From assembly GCA_020636005.1 (NCBI GenBank), contig JACJYR010000003.1, forward strand, positions 124,001 through 188,000: 64,000 bases of DNA, written 5' to 3'. Position numbers and translations under genes: made by a program. The first letter of the stretch is position 1; each line of letters begins with the position of its first letter. This document shows, in pieces, positions 16,469 through 27,000 of this stretch. Source of the stretch: Lewinellaceae bacterium. GTDB taxonomy: Bacteria; Bacteroidota; Bacteroidia; Chitinophagales; Saprospiraceae. Below the pieces are notes generated by a model. The model did not search any database, was not told the origin of the DNA, and saw only the letters and a program-made list of their open reading frames with translations.

Positions 16469-17821
16469 TCAATGAGCATGAAAAAGTTGGTACGTAATCA
16501 AATAGGAAACTACGCCCGCAAGATAACCAACCAAAGCTAACCACGATATTTTTTTGAAATACCAAATAAAATCAATGCGCTCCATGCCCATTGCCGCCAC
16601 ACCTGCCGCCGAGCCGATGATGAAAATGCTGCCCCCCGTGCCGGCCGTGTAGGCGATGAACTGCCACAGTTTGTCGTCCACCGGGTGGATGTCCATTGGG
16701 AACATGCCCATGACGGCTGCCACCAGCGGCACGTTGTCAACAATGGCCGAAAGGAAGCCGAGGACGACAACCACAATGTCAAGGTTGGGGATGGCATGTT
16801 GCAAACCCTCCGCCATGGTGGTAAGGAAACCGACCGATTGCCCATCGGCATGGGTGCCCGCCACCACTGCATCGAGCGCTGCAACAGCCAGGAGGATGCC
16901 CAGGAAAAACAAAATGCTTGACAGCTCTATCCTCGACAGGGCGTGGCGGGCGGAGAGCATTTTTTTGCGCTCTTCTGTAAAATCTTCACCCGGATGGACG
17001 AACTCGCTCACTATCCAAACTACGGATAGCGAGAGCATCATGCCCATGTACGGCGGCATGCCCGTGAGCGCCTTAAAAATGGGCACAAATATCAACCCGC
17101 CGATGCCTACCGTCAACATGGTCTTGCTGCTAAGCAGTTTTTCCTGCACCAAACTCGCCCCGCCATTGCTTTTGGCCACTGACAAGTTTCCTTTAAAAAT
17201 GGGCAGCAGGCCCGCCAACAGGAGTGGTACGGCCAGGCAGGCAAAAGAGGATATTGCCAAATGTTCCACCAGCCCCAGCGTTGTCACTTTTTCCTTTATC
17301 CAAAGCATGGTGGTGGTCACGTCGCCGATGGGCGTCCAGGCACCGCCCGCATTGGCTGCAATGACGACAAAGCTGACATACCATAGCCGCTCCTTTTGAT
17401 CCGGCACGAGGCGGCGCAACAGGGAAATGAACACAATGGTAGTGGTCAGGTTATCCAGCACGGAAGACAGGAAAAACGCCATCCAGGACACCAGCCAAAG
17501 CAGCTTGCGTTTGTCGGTAGTGCGGATGCGGTTGGTGATGACGGAGAAGCCCTGGTGGAGATCCACCAACTCGACAATGACCATCGCACCGATGAGGAAT
17601 ACGAGGATTTGGGCAATTTCGCCAAGGTGGTTCACGAGCACCTCATGCACGTCCCCCAATTGGTGTTCTGCATCCACTACCGAAAGGCCGCTCACGAAAA
17701 TTATTCCCCATGTGATGACCCCGGCCAACATGGCGGGTACGGTCTTGTCGAGCTTCAAGGGGTGCTCAAGGACAATGGCCAGGTAGGCCAGAACGAAGGT
17801 GATGACGACGGCTGTAAGCAT
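16469..17821 (-). CDS. nhaD: NhaD-type sodium/proton antiporter
   Basis: A 450-residue polytopic protein of the NhaD family (TC 2.A.62, ion-transporter superfamily). Family motifs: LVFLIGAMVIVELVDLHQGF, SSVLDNLTTTIVFISLLRRL, ANAGGAWTPIGDVTTTMLWI, and near the end SAIVDNVPLVAAVMGMF and TAGTGGSIFIIGSAAGVAAMGME. The two pseudo-symmetric D-N-(L/V)-(T/P) motifs are the cation-site hallmarks. It exports Na+ (or Li+) in exchange for H+. Start at the ATG 17821-17819, with a TACATTTG promoter element about 40 bases upstream. Confidence 0.92.
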   Translation of the reverse strand: MLTAVVITFVLAYLAIVLEHPLKLDKTVPAMLAGVITWGIIFVSGLSVVDAEHQLGDVHEVLVNHLGEIAQILVFLIGAMVIVELVDLHQGFSVITNRIRTTDKRKLLWLVSWMAFFLSSVLDNLTTTIVFISLLRRLVPDQKERLWYVSFVVIAANAGGAWTPIGDVTTTMLWIKEKVTTLGLVEHLAISSFACLAVPLLLAGLLPIFKGNLSVAKSNGGASLVQEKLLSSKTMLTVGIGGLIFVPIFKALTGMPPYMGMMLSLSVVWIVSEFVHPGEDFTEERKKMLSARHALSRIELSSILFFLGILLAVAALDAVVAGTHADGQSVGFLTTMAEGLQHAIPNLDIVVVVLGFLSAIVDNVPLVAAVMGMFPMDIHPVDDKLWQFIAYTAGTGGSIFIIGSAAGVAAMGMERIDFIWYFKKISWLALVGYLAGVVSYLITYQLFHAH

Positions 17822-18143
17822 GGTTTACATTATTAGTTTTGCTAATTGCGGGAGCAAATGTATTTAAAAGATTGACCCTTGTGCCAGAAAGAAAAGATTT
17901 TCAATTGTCTTGTTAGGAAGGCCTGAAAGAGACCATTCAGAGAGGTGTATTTTTGAAAAAAACAGATGCTCACAATCAATCAGTTGTGAGCAATTGACCC
18001 AGGCCGGAGGCCGGCAGCAAATCTCCAATGGAGTGCCGGGGCCAGAATTGGGGCTAATGTGCGTCAGAATGTCGGTTCGCTATTGTTAATTGACTGTTTT
18101 CCTGTCAAATACTTTTATCTTGACGCCCCAAATTCTGCAAATT
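17822..18143. other. Non-coding divergent spacer between nhaD and the giant lectin-like protein
   Basis: 322 bases with no supportable gene or RNA. It holds the nhaD promoter element and, on the plus strand, a TATTTTTG (17948-17955) that could serve the gene at 18144 with a leader of nearly 200 bases. A GGCCGGAGGCCGGC stretch near 18003 can form a small hairpin. An in-frame TTG at 18090 precedes the real ATG but encodes no signal peptide. Confidence 0.5.
17855..17862 (-). promoter_or_regulatory. TAnnTTTG -7 element for nhaD
   Basis: Minus-strand TACATTTG, a perfect -7 consensus, 34 bases upstream of the start codon. No clear TTG at -33. Confidence 0.45.
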
Positions 18144-21100
18144 ATGAATAGAACACTGATGCCCTTTTTGACAAGGTTTTTTTGCCGCTTTTGTAAAATT
18201 CCCCTTTTGTTGTTGATAACTTCCCACCTTCACGGCCAATTCGTCACCAATGGCAGCGCCACCAACGCAGGCGGCGGCTGCTACCAACTGACACTAGACC
18301 AACCCGCCCAGGCAGGATCTGTTTTTTCGGCGGCCCCAATCAACCTGGCACAACCCTTCTCCGTCTCGGCTACCTTCAATTTTGGCTGCAAGGATGCCAA
18401 CGGCGCCGACGGCATCGTGTTCGTGCTGGCCACTACCAACACGGCACTGGGAGGGGGTGGCGGCATGTTGGGCTACAACGGCATCGCCAACTCCTTCGCC
18501 GTGGAATACGACGACTGGCAAAACAACAATTTCAATGACCCAGCGACCGATCACGTCGCCATCATATCAAATGGCAGTGTCAACCACGGCCTGCCCAGCA
18601 ACCTGGTCGGCCCTATTCCGTTGCCTAATATTGAGGATTGCAACGACCACTGTTTCTCTGCTTCCTGGAACCCGGCCACCCAATCTTTTACCGCCGTGAT
18701 GGATGGCAGCGTCATCACTTTCAACGGCAACATATCGGCTTACCTGGGCGGCAGCAATACCGCCTATTATGGTTTTACATCGGCTACGGGTGCATCCACC
18801 AATCCCCACAAGGTCTGCATTACCTCCCCGCAATTGGTACCAATGGTCGATCAGAGCATCTGCCCCGGCCAAAGCATCCAATTAATGGCCGACCCCAACG
18901 GCGATACTTACCAATGGGCGCCGAACCCAACCCTGAGCAGTTGGTCCATTTCCAACCCGGTCGCTACCCCGCTTGTCACCACGACCTACAATGTCACCAT
19001 CACGTTTGCCTGCGGTGGTATGGCTACTGACGATGTAATTATCACCGTGCTGCCCTCGCCAACTGCCACCGCCAGCAATAACAGCCCCATCTGCCCTGGT
19101 GGAACAATCAACCTGATGGCCAGTGGTGGCGCCAGTTATGAATGGTCTGGGCCGCCCCCCTTTACTTCCACCCAGCAAAACCCCTCCATTCCCAATGCGG
19201 ATGTATTCAACAGTGGCCTTTACACGGTGACGGTCACGGATGCCAATGGGTGTACGGGAACGGCAAGCACGAACGTCATCGTGTTGCCGCCGCCAGTGGT
19301 AGCCATTGTACCGCCCACCTTCCCATTGTGCGAAGACTCTCCCGTGGCGCAATTGAGTGCTGTGCCAGGCGGCGGCATTTGGGGCGGAGCTGCCAATGCC
19401 GCCGGGCAGATCGACCCAATGGCCCTGGGTGCCGGGAGCCATTTGGTCACCTATACTTACACCGACCTGAACAACTGCACAGGAACGGACCAAATTTTTA
19501 TTACCATCAATCCATTGCCGCAGGTAGAGATCATGCCGGTGCCGCCGTTGTGCGAAAATGACTTTCCTTTTTTGATGACCGCCGATCCTTCCGGTGGGAT
19601 ATGGGGTGGCGTTGCAGGGCCTACCGGGTTGGTCGATCCGGCCAGCCTCGGCACGGGCATGCATGAGGTCACCTATACTTACATCGAATCAACGGGCTGT
19701 ATTGGTACGGATTCCTATTTCCTGGAGGTGTTGCCGGGGGCCAACGTGGTCATCCAGCCAGCAGGGCCGGTTTGTCAAAATGCCCCTGCTTTCACCATGA
19801 CTGCCATGCCGCCAGGTGGCACCTGGGGGGGCGCTGCCAATGCCGCCGGGCAAATCAACCCAGCCGTTTTAGGGCCAGGCATGCATAACGTCACTTATAG
19901 TTACAGTGGGCAAGGATTGTGTCCCGGCATGGCATCAGCAGTGGTGGAGATATACGATTTGCCAACGGCCAATATCAGCGGCAGCGGCACGATTTGCCAG
20001 GGGAGCGGCAGCACGGTTGACCTGACCATCACCGCTTCCGGTGCGGTACCCTTGGAAATTATTTATGCCATCAACAACGTGGCGCAAAACCCGATCACCG
20101 TCCCCGATGGGATTACTACTTTGCCAACCGGGACCCCAGGTACCTATACCATCGTGAGCGTGACCGACGCCAATGGTTGCCAAAACAACGGCACAGGCTC
20201 CGGCCTGGTGGAAGTGGTGACGGCGCCTATGGTCACTGGTTTCGACACCAACTGCGACACCAACAACCTGAACTACACGGTGACTTTTGAAATAACGGGC
20301 GGCGAACCTTCCACCTACAGCGTCACCGGTTCCGTGCCGGGCACGTTGTCGCCCAACCCGCCCTACATTTTTACCAGCAACCCCATAGCAAGTGGCATTG
20401 CCTATTCCTTTACGATCAATGACGGAAACAATTGTGCCCCCATCCTCCTATCCGGCAACTTCTCCTGCCAATGCGTGACGGATGCAGGCACCATGAATCT
20501 GGCGCCCATTAGTGTTTGTGTGGGCGATACGGTGACGGCCACCCACAATCAGGATGAAACGCTGGACGGCGACGACATCCTCGTATTTGTGCTGCATAGC
20601 AGCAATGGCAATTCGCTTGGTACGGTGTATGCCACCAACAGCGTCCCCGTCTTTTACCTGGTGCCACCGATGGTGCCTGGAACGACGTATTATATCTCCG
20701 CCGTGGCCGGCAATGCTAACGGGAATGGCGGCGTTGACCTGAACGACCCCTGCCTGTCGGTTTCGTTTGGAACGCCTGTTGTCTTCAGGCCGCTCCCAAC
20801 GGCAACGATTGGCAGCAACGTGGCCATCTGCGAAGGCGAACAAGCAACCCTGACTTTTACCCTGACAGGCAATGCCCCCTTCGATGTAGTATATTCCAAC
20901 GGCAGCCAGAATTTCACCCTGAACAATATTTTCAACGGGCATACCATCCAGGTAAGCCCTTCTGCGACAACGACTTACAGCCTTTTATCTATTGGTGACA
21001 ACTCCAGCCCGGCCTGTGCCAACACGGCCAACAGCAGCGTGACGGTGACGGTTTGGCCGCATGTTTCTACCAATGAAACAAGGGCCATTTGCCAGGGTGA

Positions 21101-23477
21101 CAGCCTGTTTTTGCAAGGGGCATTTCAACATGCAAGCGGCACATATTATGATACGCTTTCCACCATCCACTCTTGCGACAGTGTCATTATTACCCTGCTC
21201 TCAGTCAATGCTGTGGATTCGGTTTTTAAAAATGACAGCAGTTGCAACCCTGCCAATGTCGGCACGGTGGTGCAGGTTTTCACCAATGTAAATGGTTGCG
21301 ACAGCGTCGTTGTGACCACTACTATTTTTTCGACAACTGACACCACCCAGGTCAATTCCACTACCTGCGATCCTGCCTCGGTGGGTATTTTTACCAGCAA
21401 CTTCATCACGCCGGACGGCTGCGACAGCACGGTCATAGAAACGGTGAGCCTTTTGCCTTCCGACACGACACACTTATTCGGCAGCAGTTGCATCCCCGCC
21501 AATGTGGGCACAGTCACCAATGTTTTGACCAACCAATACGGCTGCGACAGCCTGGTGATCATCACCACGACTTTTTCCCAAACAGATACTACGCTCATAA
21601 ATTCCACCACCTGCGACCCAACCCAGGCAGGCGTTTTTACCAACAACTACACCACCCCGGACGGTTGCGACAGCGTGGTGGTCGAAACGGTGGCCCTGCT
21701 GCCCACTGATTCCACGTTCCTTTTCGATACGAGCTGCGACCCCAACAGTGCGGGGGTAACGGTGCAAAACCTCAGCAACCAGTACGGCTGCGACAGTACC
21801 GTTGTGCTGACGGTCACCTTTTCTGACGCTGATACAACCCTGCTCAATTCCACTACCTGCGATGCCGGTTCGGCTGGCGTTTTTATTACCAATTTGGTGG
21901 CACAGGATGGCTGCGACAGTGTGGTGATTGAGACGGTGGAACTGTTGCCCAGTATTGCCATTTTCCTGGAATCGGACACCTGCGACCCAGCCGGGGCGGG
22001 CGTTTTCACTTATCAATTGGTGAACCAATACGGCTGCGATAGCATCGTCGTATTGACGGTCTCCCTGTCGCCAAGCGATACGACCATCCTCGCCCTGCAA
22101 ACCTGCGATCCGCTGGATACGGGCACCGTCGTGGAGGTTTTGAGCAACCAATACGGCTGCGATAGTACGGTGGTTACCATTACCACTTTGCTGTTGCCCA
22201 GCGAGTGCGGCGTGTCTGCCGATTTGGCGGGCAGTACCATCCCCTGTGGGGAAACGGAAGGGGCGTTGACCCTGACCGTCGGCCTGGGGGAAGCACCTTT
22301 TTCCTACGCATGGAGCGGCCCGTCGAGCGGGACAGGCACTATTGCCTCAATAAACACGACAGAAATTATCAGTGGTTTGCCGCCGGGCAGCTACACGGTC
22401 ACTGTCACCTCCGCCAGCGGCTTTGAGACCATCATCAGTTCGCAAATACTGCAGCTTACCCCGCCGAATGTGCAGGCGCAGGTAACTTCCGATTACAATG
22501 GTTTCGACATCTCTTGCAGTGGGGAAAGCGATGGCAGCGTTGCGGCTACCGCATCGGGTGGTCAGCCGCCCTATACTTTTTTGTGGTCAAATAATACGAC
22601 CGGTGCCCAACAGCAAAATTTGCCGCAGGGCACCTATGTTGTCACGGTACAGGATGGCAATGCCTGCACCGATGAAACTTCTGTTACACTTTTGGAGCCT
22701 TTGCCTTTGTCGCTGACGTTTACCGTCAATGACTTAAGCTGCTTTGGGGTAAATGACGGGATCATCTATGCCAATGCCAGCGGCGGTGTAGCGCCTTATG
22801 AGTATGCCCGTGCGGGCGGGCCGTTCCAGTCATCGGAAGTATTTACCGGGCTGGCAGCGGGCACTTATTCCATCACGGTGAGGGATGCCAACGGTTGCAC
22901 CGTAACAGAGGACATCGGCGTCAACGTCCCGGTGCCGGTTTCCGTGGAGTTGGGCGATGATATTATGATAGAAATGGGGAACAGCACGACCCTCCATGCG
23001 CTGGTGAATGTTGACCCGGACAGCCTATCTGCCATTGACTGGAATACTATTGTTTCAGAAAACCCCGATAGCCTGGTACAAGTGGTGTTCCCTATTATTA
23101 CTACTACTTACACTGTTTCCGTTACCGACGAAAATGGCTGCAATGACGACGATGCGGTGACCGTCTTTGTGGACCGCCGCAAAAACGTCTATGTCCCCAA
23201 CGCCTTCTCGCCGAACGGCGACGGCATAAACGATGTGTTCATGATTTTTGCAAAACCCGGGCAAGTGAAAAATATCCGCTCCTTCCTCGTCTTTGACCGT
23301 TGGGGCGAGACAGTCTGGGAGTATTACAACTTCCAGCCGAACAATCCGGCTTATGGCTGGGACGGCCACCTGCGGGGCGAAGAGATGAATCCTGCAGTGT
23401 TTGCCTGGTTTGCCGAAATCGAGTTCATTGACGGGGAGGTGGTACTTTTCGAAGGGGATGTGGCGCTTGTGAAGTAA
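18144..23477 (+). CDS. Giant T9SS-secreted lectin/Ig-repeat surface protein
   Basis: 1777 residues from the ATG at 18144, chosen because a hydrophobic signal peptide (IPLLLLITSHLHGQ) starts there; the frame is open from an unlikely TTG at 18090. Order: L-type lectin-like domain at about 30-235 (ADGIVFVLA, NSFAVEYDDWQN, HCFSASWNPATQSFTAVMDG, YYGFTSATG); Ig/PKD-like domains at about 245-400; three tandem about 75-residue modules with PGGGIWGGAANAAGQIDP-type motifs (about 405-620); two or three further Ig-like domains; eight exact 41-residue GCDS repeats (1033-1354); two or three SprB repeats (about 1365-1610, e.g. DANGCTVTED); and a gliding-motility type B C-terminal domain (about 1682-1777, VPNAFSPNGDGINDVF, FDRWGE). 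A cell-surface adhesin or polymer-binding role is inferred. Confidence 0.85.
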   Translation: MNRTLMPFLTRFFCRFCKIPLLLLITSHLHGQFVTNGSATNAGGGCYQLTLDQPAQAGSVFSAAPINLAQPFSVSATFNFGCKDANGADGIVFVLATTNTALGGGGGMLGYNGIANSFAVEYDDWQNNNFNDPATDHVAIISNGSVNHGLPSNLVGPIPLPNIEDCNDHCFSASWNPATQSFTAVMDGSVITFNGNISAYLGGSNTAYYGFTSATGASTNPHKVCITSPQLVPMVDQSICPGQSIQLMADPNGDTYQWAPNPTLSSWSISNPVATPLVTTTYNVTITFACGGMATDDVIITVLPSPTATASNNSPICPGGTINLMASGGASYEWSGPPPFTSTQQNPSIPNADVFNSGLYTVTVTDANGCTGTASTNVIVLPPPVVAIVPPTFPLCEDSPVAQLSAVPGGGIWGGAANAAGQIDPMALGAGSHLVTYTYTDLNNCTGTDQIFITINPLPQVEIMPVPPLCENDFPFLMTADPSGGIWGGVAGPTGLVDPASLGTGMHEVTYTYIESTGCIGTDSYFLEVLPGANVVIQPAGPVCQNAPAFTMTAMPPGGTWGGAANAAGQINPAVLGPGMHNVTYSYSGQGLCPGMASAVVEIYDLPTANISGSGTICQGSGSTVDLTITASGAVPLEIIYAINNVAQNPITVPDGITTLPTGTPGTYTIVSVTDANGCQNNGTGSGLVEVVTAPMVTGFDTNCDTNNLNYTVTFEITGGEPSTYSVTGSVPGTLSPNPPYIFTSNPIASGIAYSFTINDGNNCAPILLSGNFSCQCVTDAGTMNLAPISVCVGDTVTATHNQDETLDGDDILVFVLHSSNGNSLGTVYATNSVPVFYLVPPMVPGTTYYISAVAGNANGNGGVDLNDPCLSVSFGTPVVFRPLPTATIGSNVAICEGEQATLTFTLTGNAPFDVVYSNGSQNFTLNNIFNGHTIQVSPSATTTYSLLSIGDNSSPACANTANSSVTVTVWPHVSTNETRAICQGDSLFLQGAFQHASGTYYDTLSTIHSCDSVIITLLSVNAVDSVFKNDSSCNPANVGTVVQVFTNVNGCDSVVVTTTIFSTTDTTQVNSTTCDPASVGIFTSNFITPDGCDSTVIETVSLLPSDTTHLFGSSCIPANVGTVTNVLTNQYGCDSLVIITTTFSQTDTTLINSTTCDPTQAGVFTNNYTTPDGCDSVVVETVALLPTDSTFLFDTSCDPNSAGVTVQNLSNQYGCDSTVVLTVTFSDADTTLLNSTTCDAGSAGVFITNLVAQDGCDSVVIETVELLPSIAIFLESDTCDPAGAGVFTYQLVNQYGCDSIVVLTVSLSPSDTTILALQTCDPLDTGTVVEVLSNQYGCDSTVVTITTLLLPSECGVSADLAGSTIPCGETEGALTLTVGLGEAPFSYAWSGPSSGTGTIASINTTEIISGLPPGSYTVTVTSASGFETIISSQILQLTPPNVQAQVTSDYNGFDISCSGESDGSVAATASGGQPPYTFLWSNNTTGAQQQNLPQGTYVVTVQDGNACTDETSVTLLEPLPLSLTFTVNDLSCFGVNDGIIYANASGGVAPYEYARAGGPFQSSEVFTGLAAGTYSITVRDANGCTVTEDIGVNVPVPVSVELGDDIMIEMGNSTTLHALVNVDPDSLSAIDWNTIVSENPDSLVQVVFPIITTTYTVSVTDENGCNDDDAVTVFVDRRKNVYVPNAFSPNGDGINDVFMIFAKPGQVKNIRSFLVFDRWGETVWEYYNFQPNNPAYGWDGHLRGEEMNPAVFAWFAEIEFIDGEVVLFEGDVALVK
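21240..22203 (+). repeat. Eight exact 123-bp coding repeats, alternating types
   Basis: Units start at 21240 and every 123 bases to 22101 (the eighth is cut short). Each encodes 41 residues: (S/T)C(D/N)P..G.....L..QYGCDS.V...V....TD. Odd units 1, 3 and 5 begin with SC. Even units 2, 4 and 6 begin with TC, have (P/Q)DGCDS and end in ETV.LLP. Units 7 and 8 begin with TC but carry NQYGCDS like the odd type. The array was thus probably expanded as an 82-residue dimer. Confidence 0.85.
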
Positions 23478-24009
23478 AGGCCCTTTCGAGTTGAACAGGA
23501 AAAACTGAAAAATATCAGTCACATAGCAACTTACCAGACGACTTTGTTTTCAAAATCGGCAGTTTTGGAACAATTATTTGTTCAATCGTAAAAAAAAAGA
23601 ACCATCGTTCTTCAAAAGACTGGCTAAACTTATATTTGCACTTTCTTTATATGCCGATGCCTTCGGCTGCCAGTGAAAACACTATTGAAAGATAAGCGCC
23701 TTTCCATCAAACATTCTGTTAGGTAACCATCCATGACCATGAACGTAATTTACCGCTGGGATTTCAAATGCCCCTTTGCAGTGAGACTATCGCTTATTTG
23801 AATGGAGCAAGGCCACTTAAAGCGACTTCAAAAACACCTGGGTGCCCTTTGGCTCTTTTTATCAACCGTTAAAAGCCTGATTAACAACCGATAACACTTA
23901 CTCTTCTGAAACAGCCCATTTTTGGGATTACCTCAGCTACCATCTGTTTTCTACATCTATGTCCGACTAACTTCAGGCTTTAACAGCCCGAGCAAAACTC
24001 AAAAGGATA
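23478..24009. other. 532-base non-coding spacer between the two giant genes
   Basis: No gene longer than about 17 codons and no tRNA or riboswitch fold that I can recognise. It contains an A9 run (23590-23598), a small GAAC/GTTC hairpin just after it, and TATATTTG (23631-23638), a good -7 element for the gene at 24010 that would imply a leader of about 365 bases. No partner -33 TTG is evident. Confidence 0.45.
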
Positions 24010-27000
24010 ATGAAGGTGAAACTCTACCTGACTGGCTTTGTATTTTGGATGACTTTGCTGACACCCCTCGCCGCCCAAATTTGCGACTGCGTCACAACCG
24101 GCAACTGCCCGGTGCCTATCCTGGACAATGGCTCTTTCCAGGGCACCCTTGATGTTACCGTGAATGGCCCCAACGACCTTGGGCAATGCCCGCTAACTTC
24201 CGTTTGCTTTTCAATTACCCATACCTGGGTCGGGGATTTGGCCGTCACCCTCACCTCTCCCTCCGGCCTGAATTATATGGTGATGGCCGACCAGGACAAT
24301 CAAAGCGGATGTGGCACACAGGATGACAATGTGGATGTCTGCATCTACCCCGGTACAGGCAATCCGCTCACCAATAACACCGAATACATCTGTAATACAG
24401 GGCCATGCCAGAGCGGCACTTGTTGCCTGGTGGGCGGCTATACCATGCCCTGCGGCGGCGTAACCGACCCCATTACCGGTGCCCAGCAGGCTCCAAACTG
24501 TAACCTGAACGACTTCAATGTGCCGGGAAATCCTGCCAACGGCACCTGGACACTCACCGTGAACGACGTGTGCAGCCAGGATGTAGGCACCCTCAACAAC
24601 TTCTCACTGACCTTCGCCTGTGGCACCCAATCCTGTACAGTCTGTGAAGCGGATGCCGGCGATCTGAACGACCCCGATATACAGGGCTGCTTCGGCGATG
24701 CCGCCCTCAACCTCAACCTGACACCAGTTTTCTCAAATGGTGGCCCCCCCGACCCCGGCCAGTATTCCTACGCCTACGTCATTTCACAAAACCTTTTCAT
24801 CACCCAGGTGGTGCCTTCCTCCGATATGAGCAACTTCCCACCAGGGGTTTACAGTATATGCGGCTTGTCCTATCTCACTTCTGCCACTGCCAACATACAG
24901 TCGCTGGTCGGGATGAACCTGAACGCCGCCAAAAACCTGCTCGCCTCCACCACTGCACCCTTTTGCGGGGATATTTCCGACAACTGCATCATCGTGACCA
25001 TTGGCCCTGCCATTCCACCTACAGTCCTGGACACCTCAGTCTGTATTGGGGAATGTATTACCGTTTGCAACCAGACCGTTTGCCAGTCGGGTACCGTCAC
25101 CTGCCAGTCCTATCTGGGGTGCGACAGCCTGGTCAATGTGGTGATGATACCCATTCCGCCAATTGTTACCAATGCCAACCTCACGGTTTGCGCCGGGGAA
25201 TGCCTGGAAGTGGATGGCAACCTTTATTGCCCGCCCGGGCCTCATTTCATCACTTATAATTCCTGGCTGGGCTGCGACAGTACGGTCAACCTTACTATGA
25301 CGGAAGTAGTGACGCAAGCCATTATTAACCCCAACCCGCCGCCAGCCATTACCTGTTCCAACCCGACCGTCGTGCTGAACGGCATGTTGTCCCTGCCGGC
25401 CAATGTGCAGTACCATTGGGTCGGCCCCAATTTCAACAGCGTCCAGCCAGTGGTGACGGTCTCGCAACCTGGTACCTACACACTGACGGTGACGAACAAT
25501 GCCCTCATCCCGCCCTGTACTTCGTCTGTCTCCGTCACGGTGACGGGCAGCCAGTCGAACCCCGACCTGCAGGTCAATCCGCCCCTGCCCGTCATCTGCC
25601 AGGGCGGTAGTTTCGACCTGTCCACACTCAACATCATTGATTTAAACAATACCAACCCTGTTATTACCTTCCACAGCGGAACGCCCGCCAATGCCGCTAA
25701 TCAGTTGCCCAGCACCGTCGTTTCGCCATCGGACACGACCACTTATTACATCCTGGGCACAAAGGGCAATTGCCACGACGAGGTAAGCGTACAGGTGGCC
25801 GTGATTGCTAACCTCACTGCAGATTTCAGCGTCGTTTCCCCCATTTGTGTGGATGGTGAAACAACCGTGATATACACTGGCAACGCAATTGCCGGAGCCA
25901 CCTATAACTGGAACTTTGGCGGCGGAACGGCCACGCCCGGCACAGGCCCCGGCCCCCACAACGTCTCCTGGGCTACCGGTGGCACGAAAACCATAACCCT
26001 TGTAGTGCAAGGCAATGGCTGTACTTCCGATCCTGTCAGCCATACCGTGGTAGTCAATTCTTTTATTCCGGATCCCGTTATCAACTGCTACCCCACGCTC
26101 GGTTCTATCGAGTTTGTTTGGAACACAATACCCGGAGCAGCCGGCTACAACGTGAACGTGGCCACCGGCCCAACCGGCACCTTAACTTCCGATACATCCT
26201 ATGTGGTAACGGGCCTGAACCCCGGCGACCAGTCTTCCATTTTTGTAGAAGCCATTTCAGGAAATGCCTGCGGCAATGTCAGTACGCAGATTACCTGCAT
26301 CGCCCAGGATTGCCCGTCTGTCACAGTGGCCATTGACCCCGTGCCGGATATTTGCCTCGATGCCACCACGGTTCCAATCAATCTCACGGCTACGGCTACC
26401 GGCGGCGCAGGCGGGGGGCTATTTACCTGGACGGGGCCTGCCGTGAACCCGATAACAGGCCTATTTAACCCAGCTAATGCGAATGCGGGCAGTAATGCTA
26501 TTTCCGTTTCTTATGAGGAAGGGACTTGTTTATACAATGCGTCAACTGTCCTGAATGTCTATCCACAACCTTCCGTTTCGTTTACAGTGACCTCGCCAAT
26601 TTGCATCAGCGACAATGCCTCCGTCAACTACACTGGCAACGCTTCTTCAGGGGCTGTCTATACCTGGGATTTTTCGGGCGGTACAGCCACCCCTCCTGCC
26701 GGCCCGGGACCTTTGTCGGTCAACTGGCCTGTCGGCGGCACTTATAACCTTTCCCTGGTAGTGGAAGAAAATGGTTGCCTTTCTGAAACCGGGACAATGG
26801 CCATACAGGTGGAGGAACCCTTGCCGGTACCCATTATCCAATGCAACAGCGGGCTGACGGACGTGGAGTTTTTCTGGAACACCATTCCTGGTGCCACCGG
26901 CTATGATGTGGTAGCGCTGGCAGGCGGCGCAGGCTCGTTTAATTCAGATACGTCCTATTTGGTCGGTGGCCTGACGGCGGGTGATGTGGTTTCCGTGCAG

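Noticed and set aside
18000..18090. Search for tRNA or CRISPR in the larger spacers
   Set aside because: No T-loop GGTTCGAATCC-like sequence and no regularly spaced direct repeats were found in any spacer of the window.
23640..24009. Possible small leader peptides or riboswitch in the long leader of the second giant gene
   Set aside because: Only ORFs of about 15-17 codons without conservation signals, and no recognisable aptamer core.
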